From Plasmopara viticola (Eukaryota; Oomycota; Peronosporomycetes; Peronosporales; Peronosporaceae), in contig MBPM02000211.1 of assembly GCA_001695595.3 (NCBI GenBank), forward strand, positions 1-62,623: a stretch of 62,623 nt of DNA, in the 5' to 3' direction. Below are positions 1-10,509 of the stretch, one piece after another. A program made the translations under genes and the position numbers. The notes below the pieces were generated by a model, which saw only the letters and a list, made by a program, of their open reading frames with translations, made no database searches and had not been told where the DNA came from. The stretch's first letter is position 1, and every line of letters begins with the position of its first letter.

Positions 1-2083
1 GTCACGGTTCCCAAAGAAAAGCGCACCAAACTTGATGCAAGGTCGTGATGCAAGGTCGGTACGCTGCCGCTTTATCGGTTATTCCGAGCATGAAAAGGCG
101 TATCGTTTTGAGGAACTACAAACTCGTCGTGTGCTAGTCAGTCGCGATGCCAGGTTTATGGAAATGGTCTTTGATACTGGGAAGCGTGATCACTGCAATG
201 AAGAGGTTGTCATCGAAGATGTCGAAGAAACTGATGAAGAATCACAAGAAGAAGAGGCAACTTCTTCCGATGTTGACATTGAGGTGGGCAGGAAACGTCA
301 CCAACGAAATGAATCGCTCGAGAAAGCAACAGAAATTCCAAGAATTTAGCGGCATACAATCTTCAGCAAAGGTCGTGGACTTAAAGAGATGTCGGCAGCA
401 GCACAAGACTGCTTCAATGTTGAGGCGGCCTACGTCATGGATTCAGTGGGAGAAATGCCGACTTCATTCAAGTCGGCTATGGAAGCTAGTGACGCTGTAA
501 AGTGGAAGGAAGCCTGTGACTCAGAGGTTAAGTCCCTGCATAAAAATCAAACTTGGGAGATTGTGCCATTGCCAAAAGGACGCAAGGCGATTGGATGCAG
601 ATGGGTTTTTCGCGTGAAAGAGAATCAAGACGGGGAAGTTGAAAGGTTTAAGGCTCGTCTTGTTGCTAAAGGCTTCTCACAGAAGTACGGCATTGACTAT
701 GATGAAACGTTTGCACCGGTGGCGAAGCTCACATCAATTCGGATCCTGTTTAGTCTTGCTGCCAAATACAGCCTTACACTGCATCAAATGGACGTCAAGA
801 CAGCGTTCCTTAACGGACCGTTGGATGAAGACATATACATGGAGCAACCGGACGGCTTTGTGAATCAAGAGCACCCGAATTTTGTTTGCAAGCTCAAGCG
901 GTCACTATACGGCCTGAAACAGTCACCTCGCATGTGGAACAAGACCATCGACGAGTTCATGCTTAAGCTTGGGTTCAAAAAGTGTGAGTCAGACCACTGC
1001 ATTTACTTGATGCGAAACGACCAAGCCATGATCTTTGTGGCTCTTTACGTTGATGATTTAGTGCTCGCAAGCAGCAGTGTCAAGATTCTACAAGATACCA
1101 AGCAAGCATTAAGTAATCGATTCGAGATGACTGATATGGGCCAGCTCAAATTTTTCCTCGGAATTGAAATTGAGCAAGACAAGACAAGTGGAGTTATTTC
1201 GATGCGACAGAATAAGTTTGCAAGTGACATTTTGCACAATTTTAAGATGGATGCCAGTGACCCGGTCAAGACACCTCAAGATCCGGGCCTCAAACTGACA
1301 AAGAATATGTGTGAAGAAGGTTGTAAGCACGACGTGACCATGGCTGGAGTCCCCTATCGAAATGCAGTAGGGTGCGTCATGTATCTCATGGTATGTACTC
1401 GACCAGACCTCGCGGCAGCAGTGGGAGTACTCAGCCAATTTGCGGCAGATCCATGTCCTACTCATTGGCAAGCACTCAAGCGGGTCTTCAGGTACATTCA
1501 AGGGACAAGGACACATGGTATTGAGTTCCAACCGGGCTGCGATGATGGACTTCGAGGTTTCACGGATGCAGATTGGGCTGGAGATATTGCAACAAGAAGA
1601 AGCACGAGCGGCTATGCGTTTATGATGAACGGCGGATGCATCAGCTGGAGAAGCAAGAAGCAACGTACGGTGGCGCTGTCATCTACTGAAGCTGAATACA
1701 TGGCGTTGTCGGAGGCAACACAAGAGGCTATATGGCTAAAGGCTTTCTTGTGCGAATTGGGTGAGTTGACAACTGATGAAGCGGTTACAGTTTACGAGGA
1801 CAATCAGGGCTCCATTGCATTGGCCAAGAACCCGGAATTTCACAAGCGCACCAAGCACATCGACATTCGTTATCATTTTGTTCGTGAAAAGGTAGAAGAT
1901 GGCCAAGTGGTGTTGCAGTATTGCTCAACAAACGACATGATGGCCGACATGATGACCAAGCCAATCAGCGCTGTGCAGTTTCAAAATCTCCGGAACAAGT
2001 TGGGCATCAAGTCGCCAAGTGCTGACGAGTCGAGTGGGAGTGTTGGAGAATCGACGCCTCGACCAGCAACTACATATCGGTAA
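1..2083 (+). pseudogene. Copia polyprotein: integrase tail, RT and RNase H, interrupted
   Basis: The RT region (RVT_2 type) starts near 510. It shows the conserved block around [11 protein letters not shown], then [11 protein letters not shown], and the catalytic YVDD at about 1045-1056. RNase H follows, with DADWAGD (about 1565) and [10 protein letters not shown] (about 1680). The ADMMTKP block near 1940 is typical of the Copia C-terminus. Two breaks are visible. A 13-bp tandem duplication at 34-46/47-59 shifts the frame, and an in-frame TAG lies at 347-349 with the same frame open on both sides. The RT-RNase H part from 389 is an uninterrupted 564 codons, so decay looks recent. Its host role is that of a selfish element copying through an RNA intermediate. 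Confidence 0.9.
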
Positions 2084-2260
2084 GTACCGGTATCTGCAAT
2101 CAGTTGGTGACTACTTAAAATTAGCACTTATAAATATATTCACTTTTGCAATTTGCCAACTAGTGCCCAAGTAACATTTTCAATTATTTAGACGTCAACG
2201 AGCCTTTGTGCCGTCGCCCGCAAAGCTTGTTGTGACGACCGTAAGATTTTATCCAATTTT
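2041..2260 (+). repeat. Putative 3' LTR of the Copia element (3' end uncertain)
   Basis: A purine-rich run (GAGTGGGAG) ends at 2040 and is followed by TGTTGGAG, the usual polypurine tract to LTR layout. A TATA-like stretch (TTATAAATATATT) lies at about 2129-2141. The last codons of the polyprotein overlap the start of the LTR. I could not place the terminal CA with confidence. Confidence 0.5.
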
Positions 2261-2264
2261 AACA

Positions 2265-4545
2265 CACACATTGGATGATGTGACCATCTACCAATCCAAT
2301 GCACTTTGTAAGGCGCACCCGGGAATATTGTCAAGCATCCTGTACATTTTCTGTGTCAGAACGCTTTCTTTGTGTCTTTGGCAGCCGTTGCTAGAAGCAA
2401 AAGTTAATTTTTATCTTGTGAAGGCGATTGGTTGACTTCGAGAAGATATCAGTGCCTTCGATTCTCCCTGTAGTCGTCCATTCCCAGGATTTCTTTCGAA
2501 GGAGAGATACGTAACATAATTCACTTTGGCCCATCTGCACGACATTAGGATGATGACATCCTGATCCTCGTCCCACCATTCGATACAGAACTCGTGCTTT
2601 TTTAGTTACAGCATGCCTTGTTACAAATCACACTAGTCTCAGTCAAGGACAAGAAATGACTCCGCACTGTCGAAAATTCTAGATGTCACAGTCCCAAACG
2701 TTATACTTTCGAAAACACTTCAAATTATCTCACTAGACAGTCGAAGTGCGATTGATCTGTCATCATTGCTCATCTTGAAACGTCAAACAAAATATTCGAT
2801 GGATTACAACAGACTATCAGCGCGCAAAACGCTTTGACGCGCCAAAGTAAAAAAAAGAAGCTGTTTTTGAAAACATTTTCCTTGCGTGTCCTATTTGCTA
2901 TCCACAACAGGTGGCTACTTATTCGAGAGCAGTCAAACTGACATAGAGCTACGTTATATAAGGAGTACCAGCCACTGAGCACTTAATATTTCCTCACATG
3001 TGCCATACCCTGACTTACCACCATCCATAAGTGTTAAGAGTTGTTCTAATGGTGGACCTGTAAAGCCCTTTGACGAGGCGAAGGTCAGCTTTGTCGATCC
3101 CATTCGCAGCGGCTCAAACGATAGCAGCTTACGAACACCACGACAAACTTCATCTATGCGGCATTTCAAACACCGACTTTGTCGGTGGCAGACTCCTCCT
3201 GAAGAGCAATTAATATCGCTAATGCCTGCACTTTTAGAGCTGAGTGCGAAGCGCGCCTAACCTTAAACCATCGAAAAACGCAATAACTTTGATTTGCTCG
3301 AAGCCTTACCTCCAACTTTGGACGCCATCAACTCCGGTGCTCATTTAATTGCTTATGAAGCTCATGCGGATCGTTCTCGTGTTCAAGAAACCGTAAATGT
3401 TGACAGGGTTCACTGTTTTGACAAGAACAATGCTCTTGGCTACTTCTTATGTGTTTCCAAGACAAAAAAGTCTGTTGAAGTCGTTCACGGGTATGGTCCA
3501 GCTTTGTTAGGCAAAGAAGTGCTTCGTGCACTCAGTCATCTTCAACAAGCAAGTTTATCTTGGCTTTCCTTCCCATTTAATTTAAAGCTTGAGGCTTTAT
3601 TGGCTAGCCTTAGCCTGTGTTGCCTAGGCTCTAGAGCAAAGACTTTGTTCGTGGAGCTCGGGCGCTATGACTTAGTTTAGTACTTAGTGGAAGAAAGGGC
3701 TGCCAATGCAGCCGCCTTGTTGAGCACATTAAAGTCAGAAAGTTTTCCCAGTAGCGCAACCTACATGTTCGGCAGACACAAAACTCGGACCGTTCCGAAT
3801 CTTTGCGAGAGTTGCGGTAGTCCGTCTTTCTGCCTGGACGCTAAATTATCTACAAATACTATCTGATGTGACGGGGTCCCACAACACCTTGCATAGAGAA
3901 TAAGTGCAGGAAAAATCAGATCTACTCCCATTTGCTATCTCTAGTGTTAAAAACATTTACAAATATTAATATGTCTACAGACGTGACAAGGCGCACCATT
4001 ATTCTTCAAAGGCTTCTTTTGACGGGAAGCCAGTTGATAGCACGGCACGACTCCTTACATTTAATTACCGCGTCTCCACGAGAACCACACAACCCTGTTT
4101 TGTGGGCTTCTTCGTTTGATGTTCCCACTCAAGGACCATAAGAATTTTATATATACTATATTTTTGTATTATTCAAAGCACGGAATTTTTTCCTCGACAA
4201 TACTTGCTACTATTTGTCTTTCCCAAATTGGTGAAAGAGCAGTATTAATACGCCTGAAGAAATTGCTTTCGTTACTTTGTTCAAACTCGGCGCGCTGCGA
4301 TGTTCATGCTAAAGAAGAAGAAACCGCAGGTGGACAGCATTAAACAGCTGAAGGCGGTCAGCTGGGAGTTGTCCAAGATCGCACTTGTCTTTGTGGGGAT
4401 TCGTGCCTCATCCGTCTTTCTCAATCAGAAGAACTAGTGGACATCGAGTGGCTAGCATGGCTGAGCTTTCAGACCGTGCGGGAATAATGATGGCTACAGA
4501 AATAGCAAAGACGTTGTAAGACGCACTAGTTTGGGGACAATGCAA
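2265..4545. other. No convincing gene; possible decayed coding remnants
   Basis: Short open frames exist at 3000-3260 and 3294-3680 on the + strand, but they are in different frames and no family is recognisable. They may be remnants of a lost gene or chance frames. No RNA gene or repeat array is seen here. Confidence 0.4.
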
Positions 4546-4599
4546 ATTGGTGTTAAAATTAAGGTTTTGCAATGATAGTATGTCGATCTACTCTTCTTC

Positions 4600-5767
4600 T
4601 CAGTCTTCATCGCCCAATTCCTCATCTTCATCTACCTGTGTAAAAGACTCTAACGCAATGTTGCATTTTTCAGCAAGCACATTTAGAGCCTCTAGCAAAA
4701 GCTCTTCGGGTTTGATCATTCCAACAGATTCGACACTAAAGATAAAGTGATCAATTTGACGTCCAAGACGAATTTTATTGTCCCAGCCAGGCTCACGAAT
4801 GCAGTTGCGGCACATCGTGCAGGCACGCTGATCCTTCACCACAGCACTACGGACACCACCCACATCTTCTATGTCAAACAATCCCATCGGGCAGCTTTCC
4901 ACTAAGCGCATGGCGTCGGCGCCCTCAAATCTTTCCAACAGTTCCACCTTCGGCATAAGGCGGTATGATGCCGTAGCCACGGGCGAGAATTTAGCGTGAT
5001 CTTTGCCCACGCCCTTGCGACAATGTGCTTCCAGTGCTACACTTTGACCGGTCTCAATTTTGCGATCAAAATGTCTTCATGCACGGGCCGAATCAAACCA
5101 AAACGTTCCTCCTGGTTTCCTTGCGGCACCCACTCGAGATCGCGCGAGTAAACTACAATAAGTGAAAATTTCAATTAAGGCAATTCATTTTCTTATTGTG
5201 CGCATCTGCATTAAATTGATCGTACCAGAAGAGTGAAATGCCTTGGTTGGGTCCTTCGGATGCTCAGGGTCCAATGTGCACGTTACGTCGAGTTTGAAGA
5301 CAATGGTGTTTTCGTCTGTAGCCTCGGCCTCCTCATTGTCTGGAAAGGCTTGAAATTCACGCGGATCTACACTAAGTGGTACGAGACCTAATCGGTGGGC
5401 CAATACCTCATCCTGAATAATAGATGAGTTGTTCCAGATATACACGTGCTCGATGGCCATAGTGGGAACCTCAGCCAACAGAATGCGGCGGAGAGCATTA
5501 GCTATGGCAGCGTCAACACCGATAAGATCAAACACGATGCTGTCCTCCGTCAAAAGCTGAATTTTGACCTTCACCCGGCTTTTAGATTGCTCCACAAAAG
5601 TGTAGCTACTCTCGCTATCTACATCGGGCTGTTCGTAAACCAGTATTTGTACACACACAGTTAGACGCGTCACAGAGCCGAGTGTTACGATAAAGCAAGA
5701 CAATACATGTGCTTACTTGGTGCGGCGCATCTAGACCTACACGAATGACCTTGGCAGACTTGCCCAT
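4600..5767 (-). CDS. POLR1C: DNA-directed RNA polymerases I and III subunit RPAC1 (AC40), 3 exons
   Basis: This is the alpha-like subunit shared by Pol I and Pol III; with RPAC2 it nucleates assembly of both enzymes in the nucleus. Exons on the - strand are 5767-5717 ([17 protein letters not shown]), 5628-5226 and 5152-4600, with GT-AG introns of 88 and 73 bp. Exon 2 carries the family signature around [22 protein letters not shown] and the HRLGLVPL block. Exon 3 carries [11 protein letters not shown] and then [17 protein letters not shown] cysteine cluster with spacing CTMCRNC follows, and the tail is acidic. The joined length is about 335 codons, normal for the family. Exon 3 needs one extra base near 5047-5051 to stay in frame (see findings), so it is either a sequence error or a real lesion. 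The boundaries come from family conservation and phase agreement. Confidence 0.9.
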
Positions 5768-8169
5768 TGCCGACTCAAGTCAATTGTTGAACAGGTAGAC
5801 GTTGGCCAGCCAATCCATCTAACTGTATATATTTCTATACTAATTTACAATTACCAGCTCAAATCGTCAAGAAAAATATGTTTTGTACGTTTATTAATAT
5901 ATTTTTTGTACATAGTTACGACGACTCACGCACTGTGCAGTTGGGTCACAACAACAATCACCAGAGTCTACCAGTAATTTGGAGATCACGTCATATCCGG
6001 ATCAAATTGATCACTACGTAAGAGGACCTCTGTTATGCTGATCTGATTGAGTAGATTTGGTCAACAAGGATGCTATAGTCACAGGTATAAATTAAATTGG
6101 ATATGATGTGTTGCGCGGAGACGGGATTTTGTGTAAATTATAAAATTGCTAGTGCAAAGTAGAACGTGACGGTAAAGCGACCTTTTTACGGAAGTGACCG
6201 CGTTAATTCAATTATGGGAAAGTATTTTCATTTGTTGCATTGTTCACTAATTAGACTGTCAATGAAGCTGTTGGCGATTGGTATCAATGCGTGCGGAATT
6301 ATTGTACTTATGGTGCACGGAGCTTATTCATAACAAGAAAAAGACAAGAAAAAAGGAGCATTTTAAATAGCAAAATTAGCGTGTGGGGACATCGGAGAAT
6401 GATGACGATCGCGGCAGTTTATATGGTGGCGATGGGCATAAACACTACAGCTTGTACCATCATACCAAGGCAAAAGGACGAGTCATGCAAGGACGTGACG
6501 TGCGAGAGTGCCAGGGCGGATCTATCAACAAAATACGCAAGGGTAACACCATTGTGACCACATACAAATGGCACGCTTCTTAATTCAGACAAGTCATGTT
6601 TTAAAAAAAGTCAAGCTTTTATCGCTTGCTTTATTGATATAGCTGCATTATGCTAATGACAAAGACTCCAAGTACAATGCGGTTGTCGCATGGTCTGTTT
6701 TAAAGCAAATGACACAAAAAGTCACGTCGAATTTTTTGAGTGATGTATGTAGAGCTCGAGAGCCTACCGACGGGATGGACCGTTCTGCTGGCTGTTATAA
6801 CACGAATGGGGGCCTACTTTGACAAAAAGACACATTTAAGCAGCCTTTACAATATTACGAAGCAGACATATATATATATTAAAGGTTTCGACCCGCAGTG
6901 TGGACCAACATGACAGGTCGTCTTTATTTAATCACTGCATTGTCCAATGAGAGACGACGTGCTACAAAGAAGTATAGACTCTGAGTAGGAGGGGATAGGG
7001 CCCGCTATTTTACATTCGTTGACTTCATTTTACCTCACTACACCCCCCCCGTCTGCGTACATCTTGTCGCGTTTAAGAAAAGGACTCTTCAGGCCCACAC
7101 TACTTTGTAAGCCTTTCTCAGCATTTGATACAGGTGCAAGTTGGCAGGTCAATCTCACTTTTGAGAGGTGATTGCATGTCCACTTAGTGTGGCCTAAGAA
7201 TTTTGTGAATATCGAACCAGGTACCTTCAGATCTCGGGTAGAGTGACTACTTACCCAAACACAAGGTTTGTGCGCGATACTTCAGATAAACGGTGATCAG
7301 GTAGTCTATTCTAAATTTAGCAAGACAAAAGTCTACTGGAGTAGCTGAAAGTGCGAGCTGAAGGGGCGTACGTTTCTGGATACTATTGCACCATTCTCAC
7401 ATGTAAAGCAAACTTGGTGTTATGTTTTGAGATGGAGCTATCAAGTTACAAGTCTGTCTCATTATCAAAAGCAGTCATACATGTATAGCAGAGCAACGTT
7501 TGCTCCCGCCAATTTCACGATCATACATACGGGGCTTCGAGCCAAAAGGCCGTTCTGGCTGCGCATAGTGATGTTACGTGGGATCCGGATGCGCCGATTC
7601 TTCCAAGTCGATGCCTCTCAAAGAATCATTATTTAAATATTACTCATAACCAGAAGTGATTATGCATTAATTTTATGAGGTGCGCAAACTATCTACAATG
7701 AATATATAGGGATTTGATACGCAGCCACCACTTTTATTAATTGGCCATTACCCTTCCAAACATGAATTGAAATAATTGGCTTTTATGGCTTTTGAGTGGC
7801 TGAAGAGTTATAAATAATTTCAGATGTTGCACTGCATCTTTACCCAAAACTTCTTCTTACACGCTCAGAAACGCGACTTTTACGCAACCTTGCTGTGTTC
7901 CTCAGCGTCAACATCAGCCATGAAAACCGTAGAACCCGTTGCCGAGTAAGATCAGAAGTTTTCTGATGATTGGTATGCATCTCGAAATATTGAGACCTTA
8001 ATGCTTCGTCTTCATGGCATTTTGTTTCATACTTTGTTGATGTATAGGCTCTTACAGCAATGGTTCGAACAGGAAGTGGTCATCACAAAAGACTGCGCCG
8101 CTCGCATACTAAAGAAAATTGTCGTGATGTTTTTTTGGCTCGATGTTCCTAAAATAGGCAACAGACGTA
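5768..8169. other. Gene-free stretch
   Basis: AT-rich sequence with no recognisable protein. It holds a short TA microsatellite near 6870 and a C-run near 7043. From 7709 to 7817 it contains one copy of a dispersed repeat described separately. All open frames are short and unrelated to any family I know. Confidence 0.5.
7709..7817 (+). repeat. Dispersed repeat R1, copy 1
   Basis: The stretch beginning GGGATTTGATACGCAGCCAC and the later block AATTGGCTTTTATGGCTTTTG reappear at 26169-26268 with a similar middle section. The family is unknown; it is likely a fragment of an old mobile element. Confidence 0.55.
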
Positions 8170-8590
8170 GGCAATTCTTCCTCACAGTTTAGCGACGGAA
8201 GCGAGAATAAAAGAGCGGAACTTCTTTTTATAGGAATAATGCCGACTGTTCGTGATAGAGCAGCAACGATTCCGACCAAGTAAATGAGCGCGGCGACTGC
8301 AATTGGAAGCGCTCAAAACAAAGGAGCTTGTCGAGTCATGACAATACAGAGTGACAGAAAAACGATGGGGCCAAGGGCTTCAGACACCGACCGTGCACCG
8401 TATATTGCGCCTTGCAGGCGTTCTTGCTCCTGACGTTCGTTGTTAATCTTATCGACAAATTTGGTGCGTAGACGACCCACTTATTAAGATAAAAAGCAGT
8501 CTCAACAAAGGTAATGGTGTGACAAAGCTGGCGATCAGTGCAATAATTATGACGCCCTCCTTTTAAATCAGTTCACCAATTGCTTAAGTG
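8170..8590 (-). pseudogene. MFS transporter remnant
   Basis: Read on the - strand, one frame contains ERLQGAIYGARSVSEALGP followed by hydrophobic segments separated by a stop codon. This resembles the loop and helix block of tetracycline-resistance-like or HIAT1/MFSD14-like major facilitator transporters, where QGALYGARSLASALGP-type motifs occur. Only about 130 codons are detectable, with stops and no start, so it is a broken fragment. The MFS assignment rests on this one motif plus hydrophobicity. Confidence 0.4.
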
Positions 8591-8597
8591 TCAAACC

Positions 8598-10070
8598 TTA
8601 CATCAACAATGATAACACGCCTTCGAGAAGCATTAAATCCTTTGAATCTTCAACATTGAACCCACAATAGTCTAAGAGAAATCGTTGCAACGCGAGGAAA
8701 TAACGTGTCAGCTTTATTGAATAGTAGCACAGCATTCGATCCAAATCACATCCCGATAAGAGGATCAAACCTGGAATATTTTGCTCACTACAAAATTCGT
8801 AAGCGCTGTCGAGCATGTGAGTAGCAGGGATAGTTTGCTTTGAAAGAAGATCGACATTAAATTGATGGGATTCTTTCGGATCCACCGCATCTTATTCGTT
8901 CTGATTTTCGTAGAAAGAGTTTCCTTCAAACGACCTTGAATTGCATACGTGGGACCCGCTACTTTTTATTGTGGACAGCAGTGACTTACAAGTAAATCAC
9001 GTCGAAGTTTGTCGAATATATTTATTATGATTTTAAAGCGGGATGATTGCGCCACATCACAAGAAGCTCACGGCGCCAGCGTTAAACATACAAGTAAGCT
9101 CACTTTAATGTTCTAGAAGTGCTCCAGTAAGTCTCTTCGACCACGATCATTCCCCTTCTTCATGGGGCGCAAAGCTACTGTGTGACCGAGTATACGCGCT
9201 ATAATCGCACAGTCATTTGGATATCAATTTCGTAATCTTATTGTCAGTAGGTCAGTCGTAAGGGACAGTACCAGCTGTGTACTCATCTCACCAGCGATGT
9301 CGGCCGCAGAAGTAGCACTTTGAAGAGGTGGAGAACTTACGTGAGAGTCGATGTCCACTCCTTATATATAAGTTTCGTAAGGAAATTGCGATCAATAAAC
9401 TTTTTTTGCCTTTTTACCGATGGCCCCGGAAACACATGTGGTAATGAGATTGTCGTGAAACTAAGTCATCACTATAAGAAGTATTTGAAGCATGTCTATG
9501 CGTAATTCGTGCAAACTCAGTGATTGACAGCTTGTCGGCCCACTTTTGTGACACCTTAGCGCGCATACGGCGCGTTTTGTCTTCGAGCACTCGATGCATG
9601 GCCATTCATATAAGAATGACTTGTTGCTTACATCCACAAGCGAGTTCTTGGGAACTGAAAAAGCATAAGCCATAACGCAGTAACAACCTGCATGTACCGT
9701 TGTGTTCGAAAGATCATAGTAATTCATGGACAGCCTAGCTGCCTGTTCCTCTGCTATCTTACTCAGGTGCACCAACAACATCATGCATGTGTCATTAGCA
9801 GCTTTCAGCAAGCTCAAGAATGAGCCGAGGTTACGGACTTCTAGCATTTGATCGGTTTCGGCAGGGAGCATGTATATGACAATCTGGAGAAAAAGATACA
9901 AAAAAATGCTAAGACTACAAAGAAAATCAATTCGACGTTAAATTTAGAAACTGGTTTGTTCGTTCGTCTAAAAAATGATAATATATGGCGTTGCTCGTAG
10001 TCTAAACCGCGCGAGCTGGTTTCGGCAAGCAATGCCCGGTCTGAAATCAGCGTGTCAGTTATATTTCACG
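8598..10070 (-). pseudogene. Unrecognised gene in pieces (possibly spliced, probably decayed)
   Basis: Three protein-like blocks lie in order on the - strand. About 10050-9953 encodes LLAETSSRGLDYEQRHILSF and ends before a GT. About 9886-9635 begins after a CTCCAG acceptor and encodes a helical block containing LGSFLSLLKAANDTCMMLLV; a GTAAGC donor-like site follows the LVD codons. About 8885-8598 encodes a helical block containing LDSAYEFCSEQNIPGLILL. Between them the frame is lost, and a basic helix (VLEDKTRRMRAKVSQKWADK) lies in another frame at 9605-9530. I do not recognise the family. The blocks look like a large helical-repeat protein, but no complete model could be assembled. Confidence 0.35.
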
Positions 10071-10509
10071 GAGATAATCAATTAGCTTAGCAAAGAAAGC
10101 TAATAAATCGCTTTAGGATGTGATATCTTGACAACAACGTCAGATAAGATAAATTTTATCGAGGTCGTTATAGCTCAATCACTTTATTAAGCAGCGGCAC
10201 GCTTTGCATTTGAATAAAATGGCGCCACCCGAGTGAGGTCACGAAATTAAACTGAAGCCTTTCCGCGTCACTCCACAAATGCATCTGCGTCAGGCAAATC
10301 TTTTGTTGATATATCGCCGATGTGCAAACTTTTTATCCAGCATTGAAATATCACCCCCGTTCGTGAGGTGACTCTATAGGCTCTCTAATGTTGCTTTCAT
10401 AAGATTACATTCATAGCCGCTTTACAAACAAAGGGATGCCGAAAGAATGTGCCAGTAAATACTACGATGTACATTTTGCCCACGCTGATGTCAATGGTTT
10501 AGCCAAGAT
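10071..10509. other. Intergenic stretch 3' of BRF1
   Basis: AT-rich DNA between the unrecognised gene and the stop codon of BRF1. I see no open frame of substance and no RNA gene. Confidence 0.5.

Larger units (their letters stand above)
1..2260 (+). mobile_element. Decayed Ty1/Copia LTR retrotransposon, 3' part
   Basis: Polyprotein remnants run in one direction from the left edge to about 2083 and are followed by an LTR-like sequence starting TGTTGGAG at 2041. The order is the post-integrase linker, reverse transcriptase, then RNase H, as in Copia elements. The 5' LTR, gag, protease and most of integrase lie outside the window. The 3' limit is uncertain because no partner LTR is available for comparison. 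Confidence 0.85.

Noticed and set aside
389..2083. Treating the 564-codon Copia frame as a complete host gene
   Set aside because: It is the RT-RNase H part of a retroelement polyprotein, and the same frame continues upstream past an in-frame TAG.
2954..3680. A gene model joining the frames at 3000-3260 and 3294-3680
   Set aside because: No family match, different frames and no convincing splice pair with conserved flanks.
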